64,000 bases of DNA from Prorocentrum cordatum. Its lineage: Eukaryota; Sar; Dinophyceae; Prorocentrales; Prorocentraceae. A model generated the notes under the pieces. It saw only the letters and a program-made list of their open reading frames with translations, did not search any database and was not told the origin of the DNA. Below are positions 39,776-50,917 of the stretch, piece after piece; position 1 is the first letter of the stretch, and the number at the start of each line of letters is the position of its first letter. The translations under genes were made by a program, and so were the position numbers. The stretch covers positions 1,742,464 to 1,806,463 of the forward strand of contig CAUYUJ010015504.1 of NCBI GenBank assembly GCA_963575745.1, written 5' to 3'.

Positions 39776-42700
39776 TTCCGCGTTCTCATCGTCGTCCTCC
39801 TCCACCCCTTCTACTTCTTCCCTCCCTCCGCTCTTTCTTCGCCCCTCTCTCCCTCCACTTTCCCTCCCTCCATCCATCCATCCCTCCTCACCCCGGTCGC
39901 CAGTCCTACACCCTGAGCAGCCCCAGTGGCAATCGTCGCGCCCGCGCCCCCTCGCCCCTTCTACATTGCACGCGCTGCTCTGCAGACGAGAAAAAGATGC
40001 ACGATATGGCTTTTCGCGCGCGAAGCTGACGCTTTTCTGGCGCAAAGTGTCGCGTGGGATTGCAAGGCAGCTACTCATGGACAGCCTGGGAACCAAAGAA
40101 ACAAATACATTGCATGCAACATATTAGAAACATGCGCGCTGCGAGATCAATAAAAAATGCCCCCGCTGCTTACTTGCGCAGCAACCGATCGTTGGATTTG
40201 CGCAGTGGCACGCGGCGCACGCGAAACGAAGCGGCGCGCGCCCGAGCAGGGGCGATCCACCCCGGACGATTCGAACGCCTCGGTTGCGAGTCGACGACGC
40301 AACCCCGCCGAATTTGCACATCTCCGACGCCGCGTCTGCGACGGCAGCGGCGGCGGGGGCGCGGCGGAAGGCAGGCGAGGGAGCAGAAGCAGCAGCGCAG
40401 CCACCGACGGGAACGACGGCGCCGGGAAAGCGACGACGGGGCCGATGAAAACCGCGCGCGAGGAGAAGGAGAGGGGGCAGGCGCGCGAAATCGCTTGGAG
40501 AATACCACTGGGCGAAGAGGGGGCGCAAAGAACGGATGGGGGGCGACTAAAACTTGAATGGAGGCGGCGGCTAGAACAGCCTCGATGGGGCCGCTGAGAA
40601 CGGGCCCTTGGGGCGAGGGGGACAAGGCGACGAGGCGGGGAAAAATCAGCGGAGGCGGGCCGCGAAGGCACAGGCCGACTCGCCACTGCAAGGGGCCGTG
40701 GGCCACCCGACACTCCTGCGATCCAAACTCTCATATGGCCACTGTGCCATCATCGCGCGAATGCCGATGGCAAAACGTCCTGCGTGCCCCCGCGCACCGA
40801 CGACGTCAAGAGCGCGCCGCCGCGGCCCGCGCGGCTGCCGCCGCTGCGACTCGCGAGTAAGCCAACAAGAACGCCCCCCAGACTGCCGCCGACGACGAGG
40901 ACCCCCCTGCCCCTCGCCCATTCCCCCCGCCCCCCCCCGCTCGGATCGCGCCCCCCCCCTTCCCCCTCGCGCGCTCTTCATCCTGCCCGCCGCCCTCTCA
41001 AATCAACCCCCTTGTTCCCCCTGGCCGTCTGCGCCGCGACCCCTCGCGGCGACCCCGATCCACGGCGCCGCTCGTATCCGGCCCAGCCCGCGCCGATTGC
41101 GCCAGCGCCTCGGGCAGCAAGTTCGAAGGCCCCCAGAATTGCTGCTAGATGGCCACCGCGACCCAGGGCAGCGAAAGATACCCCCTAGGCTCCGCGCCGG
41201 ACGCCGGCACAATCGCCGCGGGGCCTCGATCGGCGCGGCCCCCGGGCGGCCGCGATTTCTTCGGATGCGTCCGCGGTGCCCCAATCGAAATGCACAGAAA
41301 ATGCGCAAACAAAATAAGCCCTGCATTCGCAATCCCCAGGGAAATCCGGCACGCCCGCTTGAAACATCTAGAAATTATGCGGCCGAAATGCACGAGACGC
41401 CCGCCGACTCCGCGCGCGCGTGTTCCACATAATTGTTTGTCTATTATTTAGCATGTGTTTGCGCGGCAACTACGCAAACAAATGCTCAAAATAGGCGGCC
41501 GGGGAGGCGGCTACTTTTTTACACAAAAATGCGTACCACGCGCGCGAAAAATATGCCTGCCCCGACCAAAGAAAACGCAAGAGGAATAAACGCGAAATGA
41601 CTTGTTCCCTGGGTCAGCCGGCGGGGGCGAGGTGGAATGGCGCGGAACCCCAGGGAGGCCCGCGACGGAATGCGGCTGCTCCATGGGGCCTTGCCCCCCC
41701 CCCCTGCCCCATGAACCCTTGGGTTGAGAGCCCGGCCGCCTCCCGGCGCCAGGCGGGCGCGGGGCGGGCGGGGGCGCGGCGCCAGGCGAAGGGCGCGGCC
41801 GCGCGGCTCAGCAGATGACGTCTGCGCCGCGCCACCCCCCGCGGCAATGTGCCAAAGAAGTGTTCGCCGACATGGGGCGGTGCCTCAAGGGCGATGACCC
41901 TGCGAAGAAATGCCGCGGCCCCGAGAAGGGGTTCCAGCCGTCGCCCCTGATGGGGGGCCCACCGAAGCCCCCCGCGGCGGCGGCCGCGCACGGTGCTCGC
42001 AGGCCCTTCAAGCATTTGCCCAACCGAAAGCCGCAGTGGCAGAGGCTGCGCGCCCTACTCGCGCACCCCATCGCACGTTTCGTGGCCCCGCGGGCGACTC
42101 CGTCGAGGCCGCGGTAGCAGCGGCCGCGCGCGGCACCACCAAAGGCCCCAGGGGCATCAGCCGCGCGCGGCACTTGCGCACCCCTCGCGCGCTCGACGGC
42201 CCGAGTAAGGAAACCCGCCAAAGGTCCCAGCGTCAGCGGCCGCGCGCGTACTTGGGCACCGCTCGCGTGCGTCGTGGCCCCATGATTTGCGCAACTGTCA
42301 CGCGTGTCGTGGCCCCGCGAGAAGCTCAGCTGAAAGCCCCGATCCTGCTGGCACCGCTCGCGCGGCGGCCCTGGCGAATGTCGGCGCGCCCCTGTCCCGC
42401 GCTCCCTGGCCCCCAAAGAAATTCCAACAGAAACTGTAAGCAAAACTGCAGATGGGCGGGCCCTTCGCCAATAATTGATTGGACGCGCGTGGGCGACGCC
42501 AGGCCCCGCGCCGCGCCAATTCATGACGCGCCCCCGCGGCGAGAACCCCAAACACCGAACCATGGAAACCGATCCCGCGCGCCGCTGCAGGACGCATGAT
42601 CGCCCTGAGCTACCGTGACAATCGGCATGTAAATTTACACCGTGTAGTACACTGTCCTGTAACATACCCATGTGGAATCTCCCATGTGGAATCTAAGTTG

Positions 42701-43323
42701 CTGTTTACGTATTTCCACAACCAATTTTAGGCTACGTTGAAACTGTTCAACATACCAGCACGTCTCCATATTACCTTCGTTCTAAGCGTAGGACGACCAA
42801 TGGACTCAAGATGCACAGGCTTACGCAAATGTGGAATCCAATCTTGCGCGCTCTGGCACTCGTTATCCCCTCTCCTCCTCTTCTCCTCCTCCTTCCCTCC
42901 CGCTTCTCGTCCTCTCCTTGGCCATAGCTAGCGCGCACGTGGCAAGTTGGAGTATCCCGCAGGCTCGCGAGCGCGCCAGTCGGCACACCCGGAATTGCCT
43001 ATACGTCACCTTGGGCGCACGGCTGTACACTGACTGACTGGCTGACATGTTGTTCTGCTCCACGTCTTCCTGCTCATCCTCCTCATCCATCCGGCCTCCA
43101 ATACCACGCCCTGTGCAGACAGCCTGCTCAGAAGTCGCAGCCGCGGCACCCTCTCACTCTCGACAGAACGTAAACGACCACGCAGGAGACAAGAGCCCGC
43201 TTCCTCCCTCCCCCCTCTCTAGAAGAAGAACCCGCGGCATGAACAAACTGTCGGGGTTCCGCTCGGATTGCTTGGATGTGTGCTGGCCCCGCCTGGCGGC
43301 GCTTCCAGCGCCGCCCCCTAGCG
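39771..43323. other. GC-rich accessory stretch, no firm gene
   Basis: Compositional open frames on both strands to about 42.6 kb. A minus-strand hydrophobic piece (GLILFAHFLCISIG, about 41,300) and degenerate relatives of the 90-bp unit at 42,070-42,350 (TTTCGTGGCCCCGCGGGCG, CCAAAGGCCCCAGGGGC) are the only features. 42.6-43.3 kb is AT-richer and empty. Confidence 0.4.
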
Positions 43324-43475
43324 TTAAGTCGGACCTGGGGATGCTGGACGAAACATTTAAAACAAAAAAAAAACATTGCCAAAACGTACTCAGAAAGGAT
43401 ACGAAGATCGTCCCCATACGATGTTGTGACTATCTGTTGATTCTCCCCCCTGTAGGGGGACAGGGCCCGACCGAA
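43324..43475. mobile_element. TIR element, copy C (152 bp)
   Basis: The left end is TTAAGTCGGACCTG and the right end, reverse-complemented, is TTCGGTCGGGCCCTGTCCCC. An 8-bp duplication flanks it: CCCTAGCG (43,316-43,323) and CCCTGGCG (43,476-43,483). The core holds CGTCCCCATACGATG and GACTATCTGTTG, as in copies A, D and E. Confidence 0.85.
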
Positions 43476-43499
43476 CCCTGGCGCGCTCCGCGCGCCAGG

Positions 43500-43690
43500 A
43501 TGAGGGGGGGGCCAGCGCCGATCCGAGAGGCCCGCGCGGAGGTCCGAGAGTTCGTGCTCCACGTGTGCCAGCGATCCCTCCTCCGCTCTTCCCCGCGCCG
43601 CTGCCGCGGGGCGCGCCCCGCTTGGCACGGCCAGGCCGGCGGGCCCCCGCACCGATCCAGGACATCTGGGCGGAGCTCCGCGAGCTGACG
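43500..43690. repeat. GGATC...TCCGCGCGGA foldback repeat, copy 2
   Basis: GCGCCGATCCGAGAGGCCCG...CGGAGGTCCGAGAG and, further on, GCACCGATCCAGGACATCTG...CGGAGCTCCGCGAG. In this copy the two similar blocks are in direct rather than inverted order. Confidence 0.5.
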
Positions 43691-43812
43691 TTTACGCGGA
43701 TGGCTTTTCCTCGACCTTCCCCTCCCGCTCCCGCTCTCCTCCCCCGCCTCGCTCTGCCGCCTCCCCATCCGTTCTCTCGATCGCCTCCTTCGCTCTGGTC
43801 CCAGAGCATGAC

Positions 43813-43891
43813 TTCCTTGCCCTCTCCCTCGAAGAGCCACACGCGCACGGTGCCATCTTGACCTCCTGACGCGACCATCTCCTCGCGGACT
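43813..43891 (-). CDS. WD40-repeat gene exon
   Basis: A textbook acceptor (long CT tract ending CTCCTCCAG at 43,900-43,892) is followed on the minus strand by VREEMVASGGQDGTVRVW, then LFEGEGKE. MVASGGQDGTVRVW is the b-c strand signature of a WD40 blade. A GT follows GAA at 43,812-43,811; reading on would give VMLWDQSEGG, so the donor is not certain. It fits between the exon ending ...MKGHK at 58.67 kb and the blade at 20.9 kb, but at least one more exon is needed for the missing first strand of this blade. Confidence 0.7.
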
Positions 43892-43899
43892 CTGGAGGA

Positions 43900-44930
43900 G
43901 GCGAGAGGGAGGGAGAGGAGGGGGCGGAGGACGAGAGCAAGCAGGATGGAGCTCACATGTCACAGCCTCGTCGGAGAAGCGGTTGCGTCTTTCGGGGCGA
44001 GGCCAGTGCCACTCTAGGAAACACAAGTTCAAAACTTCCTGATAGAAAACTGAACTCGACCCAGAATATTGCATGCGATCGTATACAATAACGAACATGC
44101 CGCGATCGACGATAACATGAAGGTGTGACCCGCCGACCCCATTTCCCAATTTCTGGGCGCAAGGCTGTCAAGTTGTCCTCGACCGGTGTTTTTCTAATGC
44201 ATGCTGTCCTCTCTGAGCTTCTTTCCCTCTATCTCTCGTGCCGTCTCCTGTTTCCCGTCTCTCCCATCCTCTCTTGCCTGCTGTGTGCTTGGGACCGACA
44301 TCGCCAACAAAGACCATTCGGGGGGAATTCTGACACACCCCGCTGCCCCACTATCCCTGAAGAGGGCTTCTGACACCTGCACGCCATCAGACGGCCAAGA
44401 GGGCGAAATATGTTTGAATGATGGCCCCCCACGAGAAGGCATGCCAAGAATACCCCCGAACCCACTCCGGATTGCCCAAAACGGTCTCCGATTCCCCCCC
44501 CCCCCTCCCGCCTTCACACGGGCGAAGGAAGCCCCGAGGACCTTCGAAGGCCCGAGCAGATGCCCGGGAGGGCCCCTGAAGATGAAAACCCGCGCTTGCT
44601 CTTCAACTGTAGGGGGGAGCGTGGCCTGCCCAAAAAGGTCTCGATCTGGCCTCAGGACAGCACCCAAAATGCCCAGGATTTCCTATCTAGTCGGACATGG
44701 CTGGGGAGCCCACAAAGGACGTACGCGCCCAGCTATGTACATGAACACGGCCCCTCGATCCGCGAGACCGGCCGCGTGATACGACCATTTGCGCAATGCG
44801 AACTCTCGAAACCAGCGTAGATTCATGTACATGTACGTCCTTTTTTCGCTCCTGAATGGCCCCTGAGGTGGCCGCATGATGCCCCTAAGCTCACTGTTAT
44901 GACCTGACAGTAAAAGATGGGAAACAACTG
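43900..44930. other. no recognisable feature
   Basis: Mixed-composition sequence with C-runs near 44,500. Open frames on both strands lack motifs. Confidence 0.5.
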
Positions 44931-44937
44931 CATGAAC

Positions 44938-45115
44938 ATAAACTTTTGGAGGTCCGCGCGGATTTCTTGGACCCGCGCTGGACCCCCCTCCCTGGCGCGC
45001 GCGCGCGCGGAGCGCGCCAGGGGCGGCGCCGGAGGCGCCGCCGCGGGGGGCCCAGCGCGGATCCAAAAAATCCGTGCGGAGCGCCAAAAATTCATGTTTG
45101 TCGCATTTCTTCTTC
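44938..45115. repeat. GGATC...TCCGCGCGGA foldback repeat, copy 3
   Basis: The left arm GGAGGTCCGCGCGGATTTCT...GGACCCGCGCTGG and the right arm CCAGCGCGGATCC...AAATCCGTGCGGAGCGCC are inverted repeats about 40 bp long. The loop GGCGCGCGCGCGCGGAGCGC...GGCGCCGGAGGCGCC is itself palindromic. Confidence 0.75.
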
Positions 45116-45187
45116 TTCTTCTTCGAGGCAAGACCCATGATGGTCCCGAGATGCCCGTGCACGGCCTCGATATTGCCACAGATAGCC

Positions 45188-45348
45188 TTAGGTCGGGCAT
45201 GTCCCCCTACAGGCGGAATTTGGACGAAAACTTACAAATAGTCCAAAAATAATCAAGAACAAGATGCATCAACACTCCAAACATCGTACCCATATTATTT
45301 TTGACTATTTGGGAACTCTCGTCCTGTAGAGGGACACGCCCGACTTCA
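45188..45348. mobile_element. TIR element, copy D (161 bp)
   Basis: The left end is TTAGGTCGGGCATGTCCCCC and the right end, reverse-complemented, is TGAAGTCGGGCGTGTCCCTC. Flanks: AGATAGCC (45,180-45,187) and AGATAACC (45,349-45,356), 7 of 8 identical. The core has CAAATAGTCCAAAAATAAT and, inverted, ATTATTTTTGACTATTTG, so the subterminal regions are also palindromic. Confidence 0.85.
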
Positions 45349-45649
45349 AGATAACCCTTTTGAGCAGGGACCGACCGTCCCGGCATTCCTATAGGCCCAG
45401 AAATGTGTGAAGAAAAAATCAAGCTCTTAGAACGTACGCCCGATGTGCTAAAACGAGCCAATCCCAGCCAGAAGTGTTCCAAGGACACTTCGTGCAGACC
45501 ACAACAGATTCTGAGAACATGCTTTGGTGAGCCTATAGGCGGGCCAGGACGCCTCGCCACTGCTTGACCCCGAGGCGGCTCCAGAGTCCCCCGCGTGGCC
45601 CGGCCTGGCGGGGCCGGCGGCGGAGAGCGCATATCCGCAGGCCCCTGCC

Positions 45650-45698
45650 TCTCGCTCCCGCACACGCCTCTGCCCTCCGTGATCTTCTGACCCGGGGG
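45650..45698. repeat. 49-bp segment repeated at 46.49 kb
   Basis: CCCTGCCTCTCGCTCCCGC, CACGCCTCTGCCCTC and CTGACCCGGG recur at 46,492-46,548 with few differences. A (TCC)n tract follows at 45,715-45,780. Confidence 0.7.
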
Positions 45699-46491
45699 AG
45701 TCCTTTTCATACTCCTTCTCCTCCTCCTCCTCCTCCTCCTCCTCCTCCTACTCCTCCCTCCTTCTCCTCCCTCCTTATCTCCGCGGCACCTGTGCCACTC
45801 CTGTTTGCCCGTAGGGGGCCAGGAGGAAAACAGGCGGGTAGCAGCCCGATCGTCACCCCTGCTTGCCCGTAGGGGCCAGGGGGAGAGCCCGCACCCGTCC
45901 CTCCCACGGCCAGGGTGCCCCACCTCCGCGTGCGTTGGGGTGCGGAGTCACCCGAGGGGAGTGGCGCCCCCTCGGGTGGCTTGGGGCGGCACGATGGTGT
46001 CGTAATCTGAGCCCTACGGGGCGGACGCAGCTCGGAAAACCGTGTGGTAGGTGGCGAGCGAGCTGGCCCTGCGAGCTGGATGTGGAGCCAGGAGTTCTGC
46101 TGCTGCGGTGGGCTGATGACCCCCGTGACGGCACAGTGGCATGTGGCTGCAGTTAGCTTCTCTTCTTCTCCCCTCCTCCTCCTTGGCTCGTTTCGTGGAG
46201 GCCACCTGGGGACCGTGCCTGGGGGTGGGACCCAACGCGGTGTCGTTCGTGGAGAGCTCGCGTGCAGTCTGCTGTTGCGGCACCTGCCGCTTGCTTGCGC
46301 TCTTTTGCCCCTTGGTGCAGGCCGTGTCAGTGTGCACGTAAGTCCTTTGCGTTTTGCACTTGCGTGCTCATCCCGCCCATTCCGCCCATTCCCTCCTTAT
46401 CTCCGCCTCCTCCTCCTCCCCCTCCCAATCGTAGTCGATGTCTTTCAGGGTCGGCGGCACCGACCATAAAGCCTTCACAATCTTCAGACCC

Positions 46492-46548
46492 TGCCTCTCG
46501 CTCCCGCGCACGCCTCTGCCCTCGGGGATCTCCTGACCCGGGTCAATC
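46492..46548. repeat. second copy of the 45.65 kb segment
   Basis: Same blocks as 45,650-45,698. The sequence just before it (AGGGTCGGCGGCACCGACC) also recurs at 54,536-54,555. Confidence 0.65.
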
Positions 46549-46574
46549 AAAACCTGGGTCAGTCGGGCCTTGCA

Positions 46575-46786
46575 TTAGGTCGGTCCTGTTCCCCTACAGG
46601 CGGATTTTCGGCGAAAAATTGAACACACTCCACAAATATTCGAAAACTATTCAAACAACAATGATAATACTACTAATAATAACAATATTAATAAAAAGAA
46701 ATAATAATAATAATTGAAAAATCGTCCCCATGCTATTTTTCGACTATTCATGAATATTCCCACTGTAGAGGGACAGGCCCGACTTA
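46575..46786. mobile_element. TIR element, copy E (212 bp)
   Basis: The left end is TTAGGTCGGTCCTGTTCCCC and the right end, reverse-complemented, is TTAAGTCGGGCCTGTCCCTC. The left flank is GCCTTGCA (46,567-46,574). The right flank GCCTCTCCTGCA equals it with CTCC inserted. An AATAATAATA-rich insertion lengthens the core. Confidence 0.8.
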
Positions 46787-46789
46787 AGC

Positions 46790-46930
46790 CTCTCCTGCAA
46801 GGTCCTGCACCCAAACCCGGGTCAATGCGAAGGATCCTGCAGGGTCGTGCAGGATCCTGCGCCCAAGCCCGGGTCAATGCGGCATGTGGCCCTGAAGGAT
46901 CCTGCAGGATCGGGCCCTCTGGCTGACCCC
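46790..46930. repeat. GGATCCTGCAGG repeat
   Basis: GGATCCTGCAGGGTCGTGC, AGGATCCTGCGCCC and AAGCCCGGGTCAATGCGG recur two or three times. Each GGATCCTGCAGGATC is palindromic. Confidence 0.65.
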
Positions 46931-47244
46931 CGTTTGCGTTGACCCCCGTCTCAAGGCACCCGATGCCCACTGAGTCTTACCAGCTCCGGCCTGTCCTGTC
47001 TGCCCCTCTCCTCTCACCCCCACTGCTTCCCCCGTATCGTTCTCACTTCTCTTCTGCACTCCGCGATGCTCTCCATGCACGCCTCCCGACGCTGCTCACG
47101 CGATTCCTGTAGCTCGCCGTCCCTCCGCTATCTCGTACATCCTTCCCTTCTCCACAGGTTGTGCCATTGCCCGGTGGGCTCAGGTCCTTCGTTGGGTGCG
47201 CTGCCAGCGCGTTGACGGGCCCCTGCAATCAGCGAACAACAACA

Positions 47245-48735
47245 AAGAATCCTGGCGAAAGACCCAGCCGTATACAATTGTGAGTACTGTCGTTGCCGGT
47301 ATCGCTCTCCTCATGGGGCCATGAAGCATACGAAGGGTGTGCCGATATGGGGCGGGGCCGCCATTTGGCCCTACCACTGGGGCGTTAGGTGGAACCCAAT
47401 ATGGGGCTGCGGAGAGTGAGATCTGCGCCGCAAGAAGGCGGGGCCGCCACTGGGGCCTTCGGTGGAGCTCCCTACGGAACCAGGAGGCTCTGTACTGGGT
47501 GGGGGAAACGCATGCGAACACAGCCACTGAAGCCTTCGGTGGAGCTCCCTCTGGAACCACGAGGCGCTGCACTGGGTGGTGGAAATGCATGCGAACACAG
47601 CCACTGAAGCCTTCGGTGGAGCTCCCTATGGGGCGACGAAGCGCTGCACTGAATGGGGAAAACGCATGCGAACATCGCGACAGGGCCCTCTGGTGGAGCT
47701 CCCTATGGGACCACGAAGCGCTGTACTGGGTGGGGGGAAACGCATGCGAACACAGCCACCGGGCCCTTCGGTGGAGCTCCACATGGGGCCACGAAGCGTT
47801 GTACTGTGTGGGGGGGCAGCATGCGAGTACCGCCACTGGGGCCTTCGGTGCAGCGCCCTCTCTAGGGGGCCACGAAAGGCTGTGCTGGGCGAAGGAACAG
47901 CATGCGAGCACCGCCACTGGGGCCTTCGGTGAAGCTCCCTCTCTAGGGGCCACGAAAGTCTGTGCTGGGTGGGGGAAACGCATGCGAGCACCGCCACTGG
48001 GGCCTTCGGTAGAGCTCCCAATGGGGCCAGGAAGCGTGTGAGGGGTGTGCCAACGTGGAGAGGGGGCGGCATGCGAACACCGCCACGGGACCTTCTGTGG
48101 AACTCACTCTGTGGCCACGAGACGTGTGAGGGGTGTGCCCAAATGAAGGTGGGGCTGGCATGCGAACCATGCCAGTGGGGCCTCCAGTGGAGCTCACTGT
48201 GGGGCCGCGAAACGTGTGAGGGGTATGCCAAATTGCAAAGGGGGCGGCATGCGAACCATGCCGCTGGGGCCTTCGGTGGAGCTCCACATGGGGCAAAACG
48301 TGCGAGGGGTGTGAAACGTGTGAGGGGTATGCCAAAGTGGAAGGGGGGTGGCATGCTAACCATACCACTGGGGCCTTCGGTGGAGCCCCCCCCTCGGGGC
48401 CACGAAACGTGTGAGCGGTGTGCCAAAGTGGAGGGTGGGCGATAGCAACCCATGCCTCTGGGACCTTCGGTGGAGCTCCACATGGAGCCACGAAACGTGT
48501 GAGGGGTGTGCCAAATTGCAGAGGAGGCGGCATGCGAACCATACCACTGGAGGTTCCTGTGGGGCCCTCTATGGGGCCCCGAAAAGTGTTAGGGGTGTGC
48601 CAAAGTGTGGGCAGAGGTAAAGGTGGGAGGAGGGAGTAGCGGGAGGAGGATGAGAGGAGAGGAGAAAAGAAGAGAGAAGGGGACGCAGGGACCGTCTCTT
48701 CTAAACGAGGACCCAACACCACAGGATGGTTGGGA
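47245..48735 (-). mobile_element. minisatellite-bearing element, copy 2
   Basis: Inverse orientation to copies 1 and 3. On the minus strand it starts CCCAACCATCCTGTGGTGTT (48,734) and GGGTCCTCGTTT, continues through the CT-rich tract and 80-100-bp units, and ends GGCTGGGTCTTTCGCCAGGA (about 47,250). The units share the core of copy 1 (CCATAGGGAGCTCCACCGAA) but have a different linker (CACCCAGTACAGCGCTTCG). No protein is encoded. The ten bases before its start on the minus strand, CGTAGCCATT, happen to match part of the spliced leader. Confidence 0.7.
47360..48610 (-). repeat. 80-100-bp tandem array within copy 2
   Basis: About fourteen units in inverse orientation. Plus-strand blocks include GGCCTTCGGTGGAGCTCCCT and GGGGCCACGAAGCGCTGTAC. 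Units toward 48 kb use ACGTGTGAGGGGTGTGCCAA instead. Confidence 0.85.
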
Positions 48736-48954
48736 ATGGCTACGCACAGTGGGCAAGTACCAGGTGCGGAAGCTGGGATGGAGAGAGAGAGAGAGAATAA
48801 AAAACAGAAAAGAAAGAGATACTGAGAACACATCTATTCCTGTTCATATATTTTCATCGGGCCGGGGACCTCGGAAAAAACGCACACACACACACACCAC
48901 CTAACGAATTTCCGACTCCCTGGGCTGCTTGATACCTCCCCCGGGCTGCTCGGA

Positions 48955-49400
48955 CGCCCTGCAAAGGGTTCCTTCGGCCTTCCGGCCTCCTCGGAAGGTC
49001 CAAAGAGGCCTCCAATATTGCCCAAGACAGCTCGTCGACAGTCCCAAAGAACACCAAAACCTTCACCATGGCTTCCAAACGCCCCAAGAGGCCTCAAAGA
49101 GGAGGCAAAATTCATTGATTTGTCAATGGTTTTCGCAGGCTTTTTCGGTTTTCGCTTTTCCGGGACAAGAACGGCCCAAGACGGCCCAGATCGTCCCAAC
49201 ACGGCCCCAGAGGCCCCCCAAAGGGCTCGAAAACGGCCCAAGAGGGCCCCTAGACGGCCCAAGAGGACCCGAAAACTACCAAGGGAGCCCCAAGACGGCC
49301 CCAAGAGATCCTCAGGAGCACCCCGAAAGGCTCCCAAGAGGGCCCCAAGAGGCCCCCAAGACAGCCCGAAGACGACACATCACCCCCCCGAACGCATGTC
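48955..49400 (+). repeat. degenerate CCCCAAGAGGCCC repeat cluster (4 of 5)
   Basis: GCCCAAGACGGCCC, CCCAAGAGGCCCC and CCCCGAAAGGC units over about 440 bp. Confidence 0.7.
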
Positions 49401-49499
49401 GGACTCCCCGGGCTGCTGGGAAGCCCCTTCCTGGGCTGCTCGACCTGCTGGAAAGCTCCCATGGTGCTGCTCGGACGCTCTTGCAAGGGGGTTATTCGA

Positions 49500-50130
49500 C
49501 CTTCCGGCCTGAGGTGTTCAGACCACTCTTTGCTTGAGACTCCCTCGCACAGCTGACTTCGGAGATGCCCTGGTCCATAATGCTCGGGCCAGTTTCGCCT
49601 GAGACATCCTCGCAACGTCAACCTCGGATACGCCTTGCCGCGTAGCAATCAGACACGTAGCACCCCGACATGTTCACAAGGCCTCCAATTTTTTCCCAAA
49701 GAGAAGCCCTGCCCCAAGGTTGTCCGGCCACTTCGGCTTGAGACCTTCTCGCAACTCTGGGTTCCGGGGTTCCCTGAGCTGAGGTGTTCCGGCCACTTTC
49801 GCTAGAACACCCTCGCAACTCTGGATTCCGAGATGCCCTGCCGCAGAGTAGTCCGCCACTTTCACTTGATACATCCTCGCAACTTTGGATTGAGGGATGC
49901 CCTGAGCTGAGGTGTTCAGGCCATTTTCGTTTGAGACATCCTCGCAATTCCGGGTTCGGGTATGTCCTCAGCTGAGGTGGTCAGTTCACTTTCGCTTGAA
50001 ACATCCTCGCAACGCTGACATCGGAGATGCATTGCCCCGTAGTAGTCTGGCTACTTTCGCCTGAGACCCTCGCACCTCTGAGTTGCGAGATGCCCTGAGC
50101 AGGAGGTCAGGCCATTAACGCCTGAGATAC
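49500..50130. repeat. 62-68-bp tandem repeat, about 8 copies
   Basis: Units carry CACTTTCGCTTGAGACATCC, TCGCAACTCTGGATTCCGAG and ATGCCCTGAGCTGAGGTG. CTCGCA recurs near 49,611, 49,752, 49,813, 49,874, 49,937, 50,003 and 50,068. One unit (around 49,680) is disrupted. Confidence 0.85.
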
Positions 50131-50770
50131 GCATGTCTATGCGCACCCATAATTACATATAGGTGCGTGCACCAACAAACACCTGCGATTGTCATATAAA
50201 TATACATACACCTGTTTATATGTAATCTGTACACGCAGATACAACAGTGTACATGTGTGGAATACACATAGATATATGTGCAGAGCGTGCATGCGAGTGC
50301 GCGTGTATACATGCATGCGCGCATGTACGCACGCACGCACCCCGCTTGCGCGCGAAACTCGGAGGACCAAGATGCATGGCGCGCAGCACCAATGCAGCCT
50401 TGTATATAGATAGAGAGAGAGGGATAGAGAGAGAGAGAGAACAACAACAAACATGTCTCAAAACCTGACGGGAGAAATATAGAGGGAGGCCAACGCTGTC
50501 TGGAAGGCTCGCGAAAAGGGCTGCTACAAGAGGCCGCGCGTGCCGAGGAATGATACCGATGATGCTTTCTGTTGCAGCGTAATTTCCACCTGCGCAATCC
50601 GATACCGAGGTGGCCTTCACAGTGCCTGATACGTCGGCCGTACGGCACAACTCCTATTCCTCATGAGTGCGATGTGTTCGTAACTGGATGAACGTTTCTT
50701 CCTCCACAGCCCCCCACTCCCTCTCCAACGCCCTCCCACCCTCTCCCCCTCCGCCATCCTCTCCCTCCTA
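50131..50770. other. no firm gene; possible minus-strand exon
   Basis: ATGC/GTAT-rich sequence to about 50,350 and a (GA)n run at 50,410-50,440. At 50,650-50,460 the minus strand reads NYAATESIIGIIPRHARPLV and AALFASLPDSVGLPLYFSR, with a CAG/GT just before GGAAATTACG; this could be an exon but no family is recognised. Confidence 0.25.
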
Positions 50771-50917
50771 CAAGGGCTCCCAACTTCGCGCTTCGCGCTG
50801 CGCGAATAACTTCGCGCTCTCGCGCCACCTCCCAGGGGAAAAGAAGAGGATGAGGAATCGGAGCCGAACCGCGAAGCGCGCAACGCGAATAACTTCGCGC
50901 CCTCAAGGGCGCCCTTG
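50771..50917. mobile_element. 147-bp foldback element, copy 2
   Basis: CAAGGGCTCCC...GGGCGCCCTTG ends, flanked by CTCCTA on both sides (50,765-50,770 and 50,918-50,923), the clearest target duplication of this family. It has the same length as copy 1. Confidence 0.75.

Noticed and set aside
39041-39916. Frames running through the N block
   Set aside because: Joined only by placeholder N; the downstream Ser/Pro/Leu runs are the TCC microsatellite.
30905-48610. Regularly spaced 90-bp arrays as a CRISPR array
   Set aside because: Units are contiguous tandem repeats with no unique spacers, and the context is eukaryotic.
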